The notes under the pieces are model-generated. The model saw only the letters and a list, made by a program, of their open reading frames with translations, was not told the origin of the DNA and did no database searches. Below, one piece after another: positions 9,854-21,099 of a DNA stretch of 64,000 nt. Position 1 is the stretch's first letter. Every line of letters begins with the position of its first letter. The stretch lies in assembly GCA_944472135.2 (NCBI GenBank), contig OX235264.1, positions 119,379,809-119,443,808 of the forward strand. Direction: 5' to 3'. The position numbers and the translations under genes were made by a program. This DNA is from Trichobilharzia regenti. Taxonomy: Eukaryota; Platyhelminthes; Trematoda; Strigeidida; Schistosomatidae.

Positions 9854-11207
9854 TTATGATGGCCATGGCAGGGACAGGGGTTGGATGTATTTCTTTTGTA
9901 TACAAAGCGTGGGTTTGAGCTTTTGGATAGCTAGCGCCTCGGCTATGCCCAGATGTCTTGATTTCACTCCCTTTGATAGGTTTGGTTGAATATTATATAT
10001 TACTTTGAAGGCTTTTTCGAAAGGCGCTGAATGTTCTGAATTAACCAGATGTTCTGTCACTGGACTGTATACACGCTTTTGGTCTCCGTTTACTAACCAG
10101 GCTGGGTAGTGTTCACTAGCGCCTTCTTCAAGTTGGCGCATGGTACGACCAACGTACTCAGCTCCACAAGAGCAAGTAAACTGGTATATGCACATTGAGG
10201 TGGCCGGATGCGACAGCTTGTCTTTCGCTTTTTGGCTGAACAGTTTTTTGCAGGAAAACATCAGTCGTAGGCTCGCGGCGAGGTATGTTTTCCTCAGAGA
10301 TTTGGAGAGCCGTTTACGAAGGACTTCTGTTTCAATATCACCTTTGAATTCTAGATTAAGCAGAAGTATTTTCTTTGGAACGGATTGGACTTATTCGGAA
10401 GTCTTCTTAGATTTGAGATTTTTGTCTATGAACCTAGGTGGGAAACCGTTTTCCATCAGGGTTTTTCGAAGATTACACAGTTCTTCACCAAGCACTTCCT
10501 CGCTGCATATCTTGCGAATCCTCGAGGAAAGAGTGTATATCAGGTTCCTCTTTCTGCTCAGGGGCACAAAGCTTTGAAAGTTGATGAATTGTTCATTCCA
10601 TGTAGGCTTTTTGTTTATGGACCTTTTCACAGAGTTGTTGGCGTTTCTTGTCAGATGGACGTTGAGGAAGTGGAACATTCCGTCGGATTCAGTCTCAAGT
10701 GTAAATTCGATGTTTGGGTGGGCGTTATTAAAGATTTGAAGTAGGTTTTTTAAATCACAATTCTCATCACAAATAATTAAAGTATCATCGATGTATCCCT
10801 TGTCGAGATGGAGGTTGTTGATAGTTGGTGATAAGGGGTTGTTCTCTAAGCTAGCCATAAAGCAGTCTGCTAGGAGGGGTACCAAGGGAGAACCCATTGC
10901 TACTCCATCTACCTGCATGTATATTTCCTTGTTGAAACTAAAGTATACGTTGAAGGTGCATCGACGTAACAGTTCTTTCAGGTAATGGATCGCTATACCG
11001 ACATCGATGTCCTTGGATTGAATGTAGTTTCTGTCAATGGAACATTGGTGAAGAGAGACACGACATCCAGGGAGACCATTTTCTTTTCTGCCACATTTAC
11101 ATTCTTGATTGAATCAACAAAGTCGAATGTGTCACGGAGGTTGTGTCTTGACAGCTTCTCTTTCACCAGCCCGAGAATTTCCACCAGCTATTTCGCGATT
11201 GTATGAT
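9854..11207 (-). pseudogene. PLE pol, nearly full RT plus GIY-YIG
   Basis: The most complete RT core in the window, read on the minus strand. Motif A is SLDVVSLFTN (near 11090). Motif B is QVDGVAMGSPL (10890-10920). Motif C is YIDDT (10790). The thumb follows, and then a GIY-YIG nuclease (10261-9854) with the CIYQFTCSCG zinc/GIY block and YVG. The protein ends IQPLSLPWPS at 9854. There is one frameshift around 10990 and one stop between the RT and the endonuclease (near 10380). The N-terminal part is missing. Long plus-strand frames over 10140-10744 are shadows of this gene. Confidence 0.75.
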
Positions 11208-11937
11208 ATGGCGAATTAATCATATAATCTATCATATGAAAATAACAAAACAGGATATGGGCTCAGGAGCAGTTAACATGAACAAAGCGGATTAATTTGA
11301 GAAGATGAATACTATTTTTAATGATAATCTAAAATACCAAAAAATCTCCCCTTCTCTGAATCCGATTGAAAAGATAGAGAAACCGTTGGCGGAACCATTC
11401 AACAAGGCTTCATCTCACATAGTCAGTACATATCACTTAAACTCACCCGAACGCTCAAACCAAGACTATATGGCTCGCCTAAAATGCACAAAAATGATGT
11501 ACCGCTTCGACCAGTAATAGATATGTTAAATTCACTATACCATCCTGTAGCCAAATGGTTAGTTGAACTCTAACAGCCTCTTTATACCGAGTTGGTGAAA
11601 CACAGTGTTGTAAAGGATACTTTTGGATTTATTGAAAGGATAAAAGATTTCAATGCTAACAATAAATTCATGATATCATATAACGTATCTTCCTTATTCA
11701 CCAATATGTGTACTACTTATGGAAACAGTGGACTGTGTATGCGAAGAACTCAAAAGACGAAATATCGATGTTGGCATTCCTATATCTTTTTTGTGAAAGA
11801 GCTTCTCTTAAAATGTACAATGAATGTCCACTTTTTATTTAATAAGGAAATATATAGACAAATTGACGGTGTGGCAATGGGGTCACCACTAGGACTCATT
11901 CTAGCCGACAGTTTCCTTGCGAAACTATAAAATCGGT

Positions 11938-12740
11938 TAATATCAGTAAAAAGTTTGAGCATTGTGGATTAGATCAAATAAAGTATAATTATATTTCAAT
12001 AGTTTACACACAATGATAAGTTTTGTTATTGGTAATATTTCGAGCAAAATTACTGCCCGTGTTCACACCACTGTTGGAATTGTTTTATTCACACATTTAT
12101 GATTTGTACTCATATACACGTATAGTTCATTATTATTATTATTTTGCTCATTCATGTTTGTGTGTGCATGTGTGTGTTCAGAATTATACTCCACATTCAT
12201 TCATGTGTTTGTATTTAGAATTATATTCCAAGTTGTTGATAGTTGCACAGAGTCACCCTTGTTACATGTATCCGGTATGACTTTAATGAATATCGATTCT
12301 GTTATAAGTATTTCTTTCGATAGCTGCACATGCATGGGACAAAAACCACAATATCGATTGGGACAATGTGTGTATTCTAAAAACAAACATGAACAAATGG
12401 AAAGAAAGACTCATAACAGAATCGATATTCATTGAAGTCATACCGGATACATGTAACAAGGGTGACTCTGTGCAACTATCAACAACTTGGAATAAAATTC
12501 TAAATACAAACACATGAATGAATGTGGAGTATAATTCTGAACACACACATGCACACACAAACATGAATGAGCAAAAAAAAAATAATAATAATGAACTATA
12601 CGTGTATATGAGTACAAATCATAAATGTGTGAATAAAACAATTCCAACAGTGGTGTGAACACGGGCAGTAATTTTGCTCGAAATATTACCAATAACAAAA
12701 CTTATCATTGTGTGTAAACTATTGAAATATAATTATACTT
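11938..12740. mobile_element. Palindromic PLE insertion, about 99% identical arms
   Basis: Flanked by the 12 bp duplication TATAAAATCGGT (11926-11937 and 12741-12752) inside another PLE. Arms 11978-12304 and 12414-12740 are inverted copies of 327 bp with only a handful of differences, around a 109 bp spacer. A 5'-truncated PLE endonuclease C-terminus runs in one open frame from the spacer into the right arm (about 12330-12517: HNIDWDNVCILKTNMNKW, ending ILNTNT stop). The near-identity of the arms means a recent event. The 40 bp outside the left arm (11938-11977) are unpaired. Confidence 0.8.
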
Positions 12741-12971
12741 TATAAAATCGGTCTTTGAAGGATGCTATTAATGAACTTGAATTCTATTGTTGGTACATGG
12801 ATGATACGTTTTTGACTATGAAAAATAAAGAAGAGGAAGCCAAGAGCATCCTAGATAAATTTAATGAGGTACAACCTGCAATAACCTGTATAACTTCTCT
12901 CCAGAAATCAGAAAGTGATATCACGGATAATATTTATCCCATTTCATTTTCTCTGAGGGAAAAATTCTTTG

Positions 12972-12996
12972 ATATATATATATATATATATATATG
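12972..12996. repeat. (AT)n microsatellite
   Basis: Twenty-five bases of alternating A and T, ending the PLE RT similarity. Confidence 0.9.
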
Positions 12997-13005
12997 TAGC
13001 AATTA

Positions 13006-13731
13006 AGTGGATATTTCCCTCTCTCTCTCCATGTCTCCAGGATACTTAAAATTAACATTCTTTCTTATAACAATCAACTTGAATAGTGCCACACACATAC
13101 GGATAACTTGTAGATGACTTAAAGTGCATATGCTTATGGCGATAACTAATTACTTTATAATTATTTTATATTATTATATAATTATGTAGGTATCATACCA
13201 CCTGTGCGCCAGCAAACATACTTTCACGCATATCTTCTCCCCCGCTTTACTCACCATCTTTTCTAATTACCTTGGTCAACAATTATCCTCCACAGCAGAA
13301 GGTTACTTTAATAATACTTCCTAGTATGCGTGCTGAATACCTTTTGATTATATGGTTATCGGAAAAGAAGAGATGCACATTTTAATTGCTCCTCATATGA
13401 AATAGCAATTCCAAAATTATTAACTGATGTACTTTAGCTGTTTTCACAACATTTTTCATGTGATAATGACACCATTTTTCTACAGTTATGTTAAGGTATT
13501 TTAGGTTTCTAAGGGAAATATTTGTTTTATTTATTTATTTATTTTCAATAGTTTTTCCCCACATTAGATTTGTAGAAATGACCACCTAACTGGGAGGTAT
13601 TTGTATGAATTAAGCATTGTGGTAGGCTAATCAAATTCATTATGTAATTATGTTGCTATAATTTTATTCGTTTTGCATTCCCTTTAGGAGAATAGCGTAG
13701 CTTGCAACTAGAGCTTGAGAGTTTCTGTAGC
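13006..13731. other. AT-rich, no recognised feature
   Basis: No open frame above background. Contains a short CTCT run (13018-13030) and TTTATTTATTTATTTATTTT near 13520. Confidence 0.3.
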
Positions 13732-13743
13732 CAAATCTTTCCT

Positions 13744-14629
13744 TTCTATAGTTTGGTTTGTAAGGATTAGTTATGTTTTACGAGTTGATCACGGATTGAT
13801 ATTAGTTAGAGAACCATTGAAAACCAGGGAGTACTGGACAGCTGCTGTTTCATCCTAGTTTGGGAATCATCGGCAGTCGCACCCGCTGGGATTAGAAGCT
13901 AGGACCTTCCGGTCACAAGGCAAGCTCGTATACCATTCAGTCACTGGGACCCGATTCAATGGCCAACCCATGAATTCTAACTTCTACCAATTCGTGATTT
14001 TTCGCGACCCCAACCATTGTCGTTAGTGGGACATCTATTCACACACGTGACACCTAATTGGACCTCACTGGTCATGACTTCTCACTAGAACTCAGGAAAC
14101 TCCAACTCGAATCCCAGTGGGTGCGTACTGCCGATGATTCGCAAACTAGGATGAAACAGCAGCTGTCCAGTACTCCAATACTGGTTTTCAATGGTTGTCT
14201 AACTGATATCAATCCGTGATCAACTCGTAAAACATAACTAATCCTTACAAACCAAACTATAGAAAGTTAGTCTGATGCTCGCTAGTGATTTGCTACAGGT
14301 TGGAGTTTCCTGAGTTCTAGTGAGAAGTCGTGACCAGTGAGGTCCAATTAGATGTCACGTGAGTGGATGGATGTCCCACTAACGACAATGGTTGGGGTCG
14401 CGCTAAATCACGAATTGGTAGAAGTTAGAATTCATGGGTTGGCCATTGAATCGGGTCCCAGTGACTGAATGGTATACGAGCTTGCCTTGTGACCGGAAGG
14501 TCCTAGCTTCTAATCCCAGCGGGTGCGACTGCCGATGATTCCCAAACTAGGATGAAACAGCAGCTGTCCAGTACTCCCTGGTTTTCAATGGTTCTCTAAT
14601 TGATATCAATCCGTGATCAACTCGTAAAA
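13744..14629. repeat. Composite Thr-like SINE palindrome
   Basis: An 886 bp insertion with a 12 bp target duplication CAAATCTTTCCT (13732-13743 and 14630-14641). The left arm (13744-14106) is an inverted unit. A truncated plus unit follows (14107 to about 14265), then a full plus unit (about 14266-14629) nearly identical to the left arm. The tRNA-like part reads box A CTGAATGGTATACGAGC with CTTGCCTTGTGACC. Both arms carry the same box B damage (CTTCTAATCCC), also present at 5240-5260. The hammerhead segments read GCCGATGATTCCC, so their 5' core is mutated. Confidence 0.8.
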
Positions 14630-14689
14630 CAAATCTTTCCTCTTTGTTGAGCTTATTACCAAATAAGAGTGAGGTTTAGGGGTGGATTG

Positions 14690-15000
14690 GTGGCCACGCA
14701 TTGAACTATTAAGCCACTGGAATCTAATCCGATGGCCAGTGCATGAATTCTAACTTCTGCCAATTCACAACATAGTGCGATTGTTAGCCAACGTCTTGGT
14801 GAATTGACAGAAGTTAGAATTCACTGACCATTGGATTGAGTTCAAGTGGCTTAATGGTTCTGAGTTCGAAACGCGGTAGGTGTATACTGATGAAGTGTCG
14901 CAAACTAGAACGAAACAGCCGTCAAGTACTTCCAGCTGGTTTTCTAATGGTTTTCTAACCAATATCAGCTCATAATGAAATCTTGTAACCAAATGAAGGA
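14690..15000. repeat. Old Thr-like SINE pair with hammerhead-like segment
   Basis: Diverged head-to-head copy. The plus unit has CTGATGA near 14892, CAAACTAGAACGAAACAGCC and CGTC, followed by AAGTAC. This keeps the core and the GAAA box, but stem II is damaged. The 3' end AATATCAGCTCATAATGA closes the element near 14975. Confidence 0.55.
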
Positions 15001-15123
15001 TCACTGAAACTTTGATGACCAAGGTAACAACAGTATCTTAACCAACCAACCTCTTTTGGATACATAAGTTAGGTTCCCAATGTAGATTCAAACAGCCTTA
15101 GCAGAATGTAACTGATTAACCAT

Positions 15124-15237
15124 GGTACGTCGGTGGCACAGTGGTTAGGACTCTCGCCGACCATGCACATGGTCCGGGGTTCGAGCCCGCACCGACGCAC
15201 ACCTGATATCTATGGTCGGCCTGCAAAATTTGGGCAA
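15124..15237 (+). repeat. tRNA-Gly-like SINE, 3'-truncated
   Basis: Box A GGTGGCACAGTGGTTAGGAC, box B GGGGTTCGAGCCCGC and acceptor-like CCGACGCA. The body stops after GGCCTGCAAAATTTGGGC, about half of the usual length. The tRNA-like head is the best preserved of this family here. Confidence 0.75.
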
Positions 15238-15239
15238 CT

Positions 15240-16690
15240 TTGAATGACCTTTGTTTGTCATTTACTTAAACACTCAGAATGATGTTCGGAAGTCTGACGA
15301 TAAACACACCTAACAGTATGGCTTATGTAACTGGCACTGTAGGAGCAGTGAGATTCATTGATACACATAGAAGATGTGAAATTAAGCAGTTAATCTTTAA
15401 CTCCTGAACATAAAATGGAAGTGGTTTTGAAGAGATAGTATACTTCAGCGTCAGTGAATTCTCCTTTTACCGCATTCCTCAGTCGTTGTGTCTTCATCTC
15501 ACTGGTATTATCACTGAGGAATTTACGCTGTAAGAATCAAGCCTTTTTCAGAACTGCTGGTACGTTTGCTTGCCTTGTACAGTCGGAAGAGGAATTTATC
15601 GAAAAGAATATTCTTCGCTTGAATTTTCTTTTGTCTTCTGATTGCTTGAATGAGACTTTTAGCTTTATAGATAGAATAGTTTGACGTATTTCTTTCTGAG
15701 TCTATTCAATGACTTAACTGAGGATTCTGAGATTACCATCATTGCAGTTTAGTTCACTTTGTCATGATAGTCACTTTGATAAAATCTACTTCTCAACTGT
15801 CCACAATTTCTTCAGGTTCATTCTATGAAAACATGGAGAGCTATTTTCCTTTATTCTGACTATCGTCTACTTCTTCAAGTGTGCTTAATGAAGAATTCCT
15901 CTAAGTCTTCCCATTTTGCACATCAGCGATGTGTTGATATTCTTGAAGCCCATACCGTATGTATTTGTGATCATTTAATTGACTAAGTGCTTTCTCGAAC
16001 ATAAACAATTTAAATGTGCCTTTTTAAATCAACCTGTTTTATTTCATAGTATTCCATTTAGAATGGAAAATAATTGATTTAAACAAAAACACGCCCTTGA
16101 ACATTGAACCGATGATCTAATGATGAATTAAAACAATTAAGAAAAGGAGAAAAGTAGAATGTAGAAGGAGAATACTGTTACCCTCTTTTTTTCGCTTGCA
16201 CGTATACACGGAGAATTACATTAAGCACAACTGTAATTATAATTGAAACTTTAAATACAATCATGATTAATCTGTTGGTAATATGAGAATTAATTGCAAC
16301 AAAATACTTTTTGAATCATTCAATGTCCAATTATATGTATATATAAATGTATAAACATATAAAACTTTTGTACTTCTTAACATTACATAGGAAATGAAAT
16401 AAATTACAGAACAAGTTCTCATATAAAAAAGTATTAATTTATTAAATAACTTTGATGAGAATGTTTGTGCTGAAGTGATCCCATGACCCGATTTTCCAGT
16501 TGGCGTTACTAAATGTCGCGCGATATTTCAATCTTGTTGTTTTACTACTTTGACGATATACTCCATTTTTCTGTTTATGTTACCGAGTTTAAAATTGATC
16601 TTCACTAAATTGCTTTATCAGTTTATAGTTGTGCTGTTTGCAAAAAATCTTGTTCAAAGTAATTATTTAGTTCATTTGCGTATTTTATAT
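15240..16690. other. Mostly unannotated; one PLE-end relic
   Basis: No gene recognised. At about 15577-15620 the motif GGAAGAGGAATTTATCGAAA followed by AGAATATTCTT matches the hammerhead-like PLE end seen at 21.9 and 34.8 kb. The rest is AT-rich with broken frames. Confidence 0.35.
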
Positions 16691-16694
16691 GAAG

Positions 16695-17010
16695 TTTGAT
16701 CACGGACTGATATTAGTTAGGGAATCACTGAATACCGTCAGGGAGTACTGGAGAGTTGTATTGGCCTAGTTTTAGGACTCATCGCTGGTAAACACCCATT
16801 GGGTTTTGAACCCAGGTTCTTAAGGTTACAAGGAAAGCTGTCAGACCATTCAGCCACGCCCCTGGGACGTGGCTCAGTGACCAACCTATGACTTCTAACT
16901 TCTACCAATTCGTCATTTCAGAGCAAACACCAGCCATTGTCATCACGAGTGAGTGTTTTTACTTACTCCTGACTCATTTGTGGTCATCACTTCTCATTGG
17001 AACTCCAGTC
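16695..17010 (-). repeat. Thr-like SINE, old copy
   Basis: On the minus strand: box B CTGGGTTCAAAACCC, a hammerhead segment with GATGAGTCC and CTAGGCCAATA (the GAAA is lost), CTCTCCAGTACTCCC and the 3' end TAATATCAGTCCGTGATC. The element is complete in outline but strongly decayed. Confidence 0.6.
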
Positions 17011-17214
17011 AACTTCGTCCTGTAGCATCGGATTAAATTTCAAGAGTTTGTTCTTAGGGATTTGATAATTGTTGTGTTTGGGTAGTTCACTTCACTACTG
17101 TGAGAGATTTTGCAATTGCCGTCATTGAGTATTTATTGCAAGTCGTTTTAAATCTCCCGCGACTGCTCACGATCTATTCGACATTGATCATATTGTGAAT
17201 AATCTGAAAGGGTT

Positions 17215-17420
17215 TTATTTTTATTTTATTTTTTTTAAATTTTTGATTTAAGCTTGATTCCACAACGTATTTTTGGTACAAGTATGGAATTTTCAGCGTG
17301 GATATCGGTAGCCCAAAATTCGCAGGCCGACCATAGATATCGGGTGTGCGTCGGCGTGGGCTCGAACCCCGGACCATGTGCATGGTAGGCGAGGATCGTA
17401 ACCACTGTGCCACCGACGCA
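17215..17420 (-). repeat. tRNA-Gly-like SINE
   Basis: On the minus strand: GCGTCGGTGGCACAGTGGTT (17420 downwards), box B CGGGGTTCGAGCCC, the body and the poly-A/AT tail at 17215-17240. Full-length, with few changes in the promoter boxes. Confidence 0.75.
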
Positions 17421-17689
17421 ACAGGCAAAAGATGCCTAACTTCCTATGTTTTGCTGAGAAAACAACTAAAACTAAATCAGAAGTACATTTTCTGACGCAA
17501 GGACACAATCCAAGAACCGTTACCTCATGTACTGGGATAAGTGGATATAAAGAACAATGCTTTTACCCAAAATTAGTGAAAACTTGTAAATCACTCGTCT
17601 GTAAACATTTTAAATACCCACTAGAGTAGAAAAAACTATTAAAAGTCACATTTAACTAGATTGAAACAAAATGAATGAAAGAATGTATA

Positions 17690-18245
17690 CGCATTTTGAT
17701 TGCACACTAGTAACTAATGTGATGTGTCTTTTCGTTTGTTTAGTTCAAACTGAATTCTATCAGTCAGTCAAGTTTGCAATGTGGCCACCATTACACTGGG
17801 TGGCTCTCCATCACGCGGTGCACGTTGATTTTATGATATTGGATAGTTGGAAGCAGTTGGTCACAGAGCGCCTTACCTTTACTAAGGTTTCATGATAGTT
17901 GGGACTCACCAATAAGTAAGGCGTATCTGAAACTCATGTCCTTTCTCAGATTCGAACCCACGTCACACGGTGAGTACTGAAATCAGAGACATGACCATTG
18001 AGTCAGCTTTTAGGGCTCGCGATTCACCTCCTGTAGGACTGTAGTGGAAACTTTGACACAGGATGTGTGAATCACGAGCCCGAATATCTCAGTGGTAACG
18101 TCTTTGAATGCAGTATACTGGTTGACGTCGGTTTGAATCTCAGAAGTGACTACCAGCTCCTTCATGGTTGCAGATACGCCTTGTCAACTATCACGGAACC
18201 TAGGTTCAAGTTTGCCTGCCGATCGTCTTTAACCATCTAACATCA
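17690..18245. repeat. Cys-like hammerhead SINE, opposed pair
   Basis: Two opposed tRNA-like heads: AGATTCGAACCCACG (box B complement) with the box A complement near 17990, and on the plus strand GGGCTCGCGATTC/CACGAGCCCGAATATCTCAG with GGTTTGAATCTCAG near 18140. The hammerhead regions (17880-17905 and 18180-18210) have lost core bases. The 3' tails with TGATATTGGATAGTTGGA lie at both ends. Confidence 0.6.
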
Positions 18246-18619
18246 TCAGAATTTATATCCAATCTATTGATGCAAGTTTTCAATAGTCCAAGTTTTAAGC
18301 AGGCCTTTTTAACTGATGCATTATTATAGATTGTTATTTTGTCTGAAGATCTTTCACATAAAGGAAGTAACTTGCAATAAAACAGGCTGAAAATTCTGTA
18401 CGATGTTGAAAATTAAATTATCAGAATAGAGCTACTATTTTTGTCATCGTATTCTGATGAAATTAAGACAGTGCTCGTTCCTCAGTTGTTTTATGAATCA
18501 TATGTAAATTTTGAACCTATTTCTATCAGCTTGCTATCTCTGCAAATATTAGAAAAATGAATCTCACTTAATCAAGAAACTTCACTAATTTAAACCAATA
18601 TCCTTATTAACAACACAAT

Positions 18620-18930
18620 GGAAGAATATTAGATAGTTGGAGGCAGTCGGGAGGAAGGCTTGCTTGACCTAGGTTTTGTGCTAGTTGGCAGTCACTAGTC
18701 AGCAAGGCGTACCTGCGACCACCTTGAACGAACTCATGTCTCTCCTTCTGAGATTTGAACCCGGGTCACCCAATGAGCACTGTAGTCAGAGAAGTTACCA
18801 CTGAGCTATTCGGTCTCGTGATTGACCGCCTTTAGAACTGTAATGGGTACTTTGATGGGACACTAGTAACTAGTTTGATGTGTCTAGTCCTTTCTTTGGT
18901 GCAGACTGAAAAGTTCTGCAGACTGGGCAG
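18620..18930 (-). repeat. Cys-like hammerhead SINE
   Basis: On the minus strand: box A ATAGCTCAGTGGTAAC, an anticodon-like loop with CTGCA, box B ACCCGGGTTCAAATCTC. The hammerhead segment follows: CTGACTA with a duplicated stretch, GCCAACTAGCACAAAA (GAAA changed to AAAA) and CCTAGGTC. It abuts the PLE at 18935. Confidence 0.65.
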
Positions 18931-18934
18931 TACA

Positions 18935-19614
18935 TTCATTCCTTATGCTCCAGAATTCGTAAAATCTGCTCTGCAGAGACAATGAATAGGGAACTAGATA
19001 ACCTTCGATCAAATCTCCTTAACAATGGTTATCCCACAAGGTTCATTGAACGTAATATCAAGAAAGAATCCGCCCCGAGACTAGTCACAGTACCAAAGAA
19101 AAAATTGTTTATGAGTCTGGCATTCAAAGGTGACACCATTTCAGAATTGATTAAAAATCGTTTATCTAAATGTGTTAAACTCACTTTTCCTGCAGCTGAC
19201 CTGCAACTAGTTTTTACCAGCCGAAATATGATTAGACAATGTGTCAAGGATAGATTACCGCTTTTGTCCACATCTATGTGCATTTACTCCTTTACCTGCT
19301 CTTGTGAAGCTATTTATATTGGACGTTGTAAGCGTAATCTCCGAAAACGTGTAGCTGAACACTATCCGGTTTGGTTAATGAAAGGCGAACGTAGAACTGC
19401 AAAGTCGTCTATTTGTGATCACTTGTTAGAATCTGGTCATTTAGCCCCACGTGATTCATCTTTCAAAGTTATCTACATGGCGAAATCGAACCGTTCCAAA
19501 AGTTTACGTTTTCTTCACTTATGCATAGCCGAAGCTTTAGCTATACATGAACAGAAACCTAAATTATGTGTTCAAAAACGTTTTGTCAAACCCCTTTCTT
19601 TACCTTGGTCATAG
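18935..19614 (+). pseudogene. PLE pol C-terminus with intact GIY-YIG domain
   Basis: An open frame of 210 codons from the ATG at 18982 (upstream codons SRIRKICSAET are also PLE) to the TAG at 19612-19614. It holds the RT thumb (NNGYPTRFIERN at residues 14-25), the linker, and a GIY-YIG nuclease. The nuclease has CIYSFTCSC (100-108), YIG (112-114), the Arg-containing helix with AEH (125-127), and the terminal SLPWS. Penelope-type elements use this domain to nick target DNA. RT motifs A-C are missing through 5' truncation, so it cannot be autonomous. It ends in the PLE tail near 19935. Confidence 0.75.
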
Positions 19615-19886
19615 TAAGGTTCTTTCTAGTTTTTATTTTATTTTTTTACCACTTGAATTCTTTCCACTTCACTTCACATCTTCATTCTTATCATAATTGT
19701 ACTCCTAATTTTCAAATTTTTTAGACAACACTTGACATTTTTGTTATAGAACAATCTTTAATATTTTTGTAATTCATCCACTTCAACTCTACGCCTTATA
19801 ACTTTTATCACATATATCCGTACATTGACTGAGCAATTATTTAGTGCCACTTAATAACCTTTTTCTGTAATATAAATAAGACTGTA

Positions 19887-19927
19887 CAGCTTGAAAATGA
19901 AGTCGTTGAAAAGAAATTTCTTCGCTG
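19887..19927 (+). ncRNA. Hammerhead-like motif at a PLE end
   Basis: CAGC (19887-19890) pairs perfectly with GCTG (19924-19927). AAGAAATTTCTT (19911-19922) is a perfect stem III, followed by C as the cleavage base. GAAA is at 19908-19911. The 5' core reads TTGAAAA in place of CTGANGA (two changes). Stems fit and core is eroded, so it is a probable relic. Confidence 0.45.
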
Positions 19928-19979
19928 AACAAATAGAACTGTGTTTTTACTTATGAACAAATGGGTATTTTTCGAGATT

Positions 19980-20205
19980 TGAATCAGACAGCCAAATTTG
20001 CAATGTAGCCACCATTCCACTAATCAGCTCACCATCATGATGTACATTGATTTGATGATATTAGACAGTTGGAGGTTCAAGGCTTCCTGCTTATTACCTC
20101 CAATCATCTAATATCATCAAATCAATGTGCAACGTGATGGTGGGTTAGCTAGGATAGCGACCACATTGCAAGCCTAACTGATAGAATTCAGTTTGAAATT
20201 CAAGG
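19980..20205. repeat. Palindrome of Cys-like SINE tails
   Basis: Two opposed 3' tails: GATTTGATGATATTAGACAG (about 20050) and its complement TCTAATATCATCAAATC (about 20107), with GCCACCATTCCACTAATC against GGTGGGTTAGCTAGG further out. There is no tRNA-like head. This is the tail-only form of the family at 18.6 and 51.9 kb. Confidence 0.55.
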
Positions 20206-20359
20206 GCAATATACCAAGCGAAATAATTGCGAAGAAATTGAGAAAATCAGTTCAGAGAACTTTTTCAATGCTGGCGAACTACACGTCTTATTCTCTACAC
20301 GATCGATGGTGATTCCTTGACTGAAAGATGAAGTACCTAGACTAACAAACCACTTCAAA

Positions 20360-20920
20360 TAATATCAACCAATTCAACTGCTCTTGTGGAGCGAGTTATA
20401 TCAGCTGTTGCTCTAGGAACGTGATTTTTCGTGCTCGATAGAGAATATCTCCTAGTGTGACTAAGTAAAGTTGTAGTGAAAACCATTAACAGTTCGATAT
20501 TTGACTATATGGTCCAAACGGGCCGCAAAGCCAGCGAGCATTGAAGAATCTCTCTCTGTATCATCCACCCAGTGCCAAATAAATATTTTTATATTTTATA
20601 TTTTTGATTACAGCTTGATTCTACACCGTATTTTCGGTACAAGTATGGAATTTTCAGCATGGATATCGGTAGCCTAAATTTTGCAGGCCGACCATAGATA
20701 TCAGGTGTATGTCGGCAGAGGATTAAACCTCGGACCATGTGCATGGTCGGCGAGAGTTCTAACCATTGTGCCATTGACGCCAAAAACATCAAAGCACCGA
20801 ATGCTCCAAACAGCAGAAGCTATTGTAATTCGCCTGAAACAATCAGTGCTCTATGTACAGAAGAAGCAAGTCCAGCCAGCCACTACTACTGAGCTGACGG
20901 GCCTTCATTGGAAATTATAA
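20360..20920 (+). pseudogene. PLE endonuclease fragment split by a SINE
   Basis: The first part (about 20370-20430) reads FNCSCGASYIS, a decayed GIY-YIG. After the SINE at 20585-20783 the plus strand resumes with RMLQTAEAIVIRLKQS and LYVQKKQVQP, the C-terminal block of PLE proteins. Several frameshifts. Confidence 0.6.
20585..20783 (-). repeat. tRNA-Gly-like SINE nested in a PLE
   Basis: Minus strand: GGCGTCAATGGCACAATGGT (box A), a damaged box B (CGAGGTTTAATCC), the conserved body with GATATCTATGGTCGGCCTG, and the AT-rich tail at 20585-20605. Full-length copy. Confidence 0.7.
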
Positions 20921-21099
20921 TTTCATGAATTTGTATTATTATTATTATCATCTTTCCTAATGTGTTTTCTGACATTCATTTAATTGCTTTGCTGATCCTA
21001 TTGAACTGTAATCTACTGATTTTATTATTGATTCGATATTATTTAAACATCAGCATTAATGCTGTTCATAACACTAACTGATTCGAACAAAGCAAGAAC

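Larger units (their letters stand above)
11230..13005 (+). pseudogene. PLE pol (RT), interrupted by a palindromic insertion
   Basis: The plus strand reads a PLE N-terminal block (KMNTIFND near 11302) and fingers motif LYGSPKMHKNDVPLRPVIDM (11465-11525). Motif A is YNVSSLFTN, with Asn where the catalytic Asp belongs. Motif B is QIDGVAMGSPLG (11860-11895), and motif C, YMDDTFL, comes after the insertion (near 12790). Removing the insertion and one TATAAAATCGGT restores the frame exactly. Stops include the TAA at 11928-11930. It breaks off in the (AT)n tract near 12972. Confidence 0.7.

Noticed and set aside
10140..10744. Two long plus-strand open frames (145 and 119 codons)
   Set aside because: They are antisense to the well-supported PLE RT-endonuclease frame and have no similarity of their own.
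12000..12740. DNA transposon with terminal inverted repeats
   Set aside because: The centre encodes a PLE C-terminus, and the 12 bp duplication and PLE tail fit an inverted retroelement insertion better.
13744..14629. MITE or foldback DNA transposon
   Set aside because: The arms are tRNA-derived SINE units with pol III boxes and a hammerhead segment, so retroposition is the better reading.
15124..15195. tRNA-Gly gene
   Set aside because: The head lacks a proper anticodon stem and continues into the SINE body; it is a SINE promoter.
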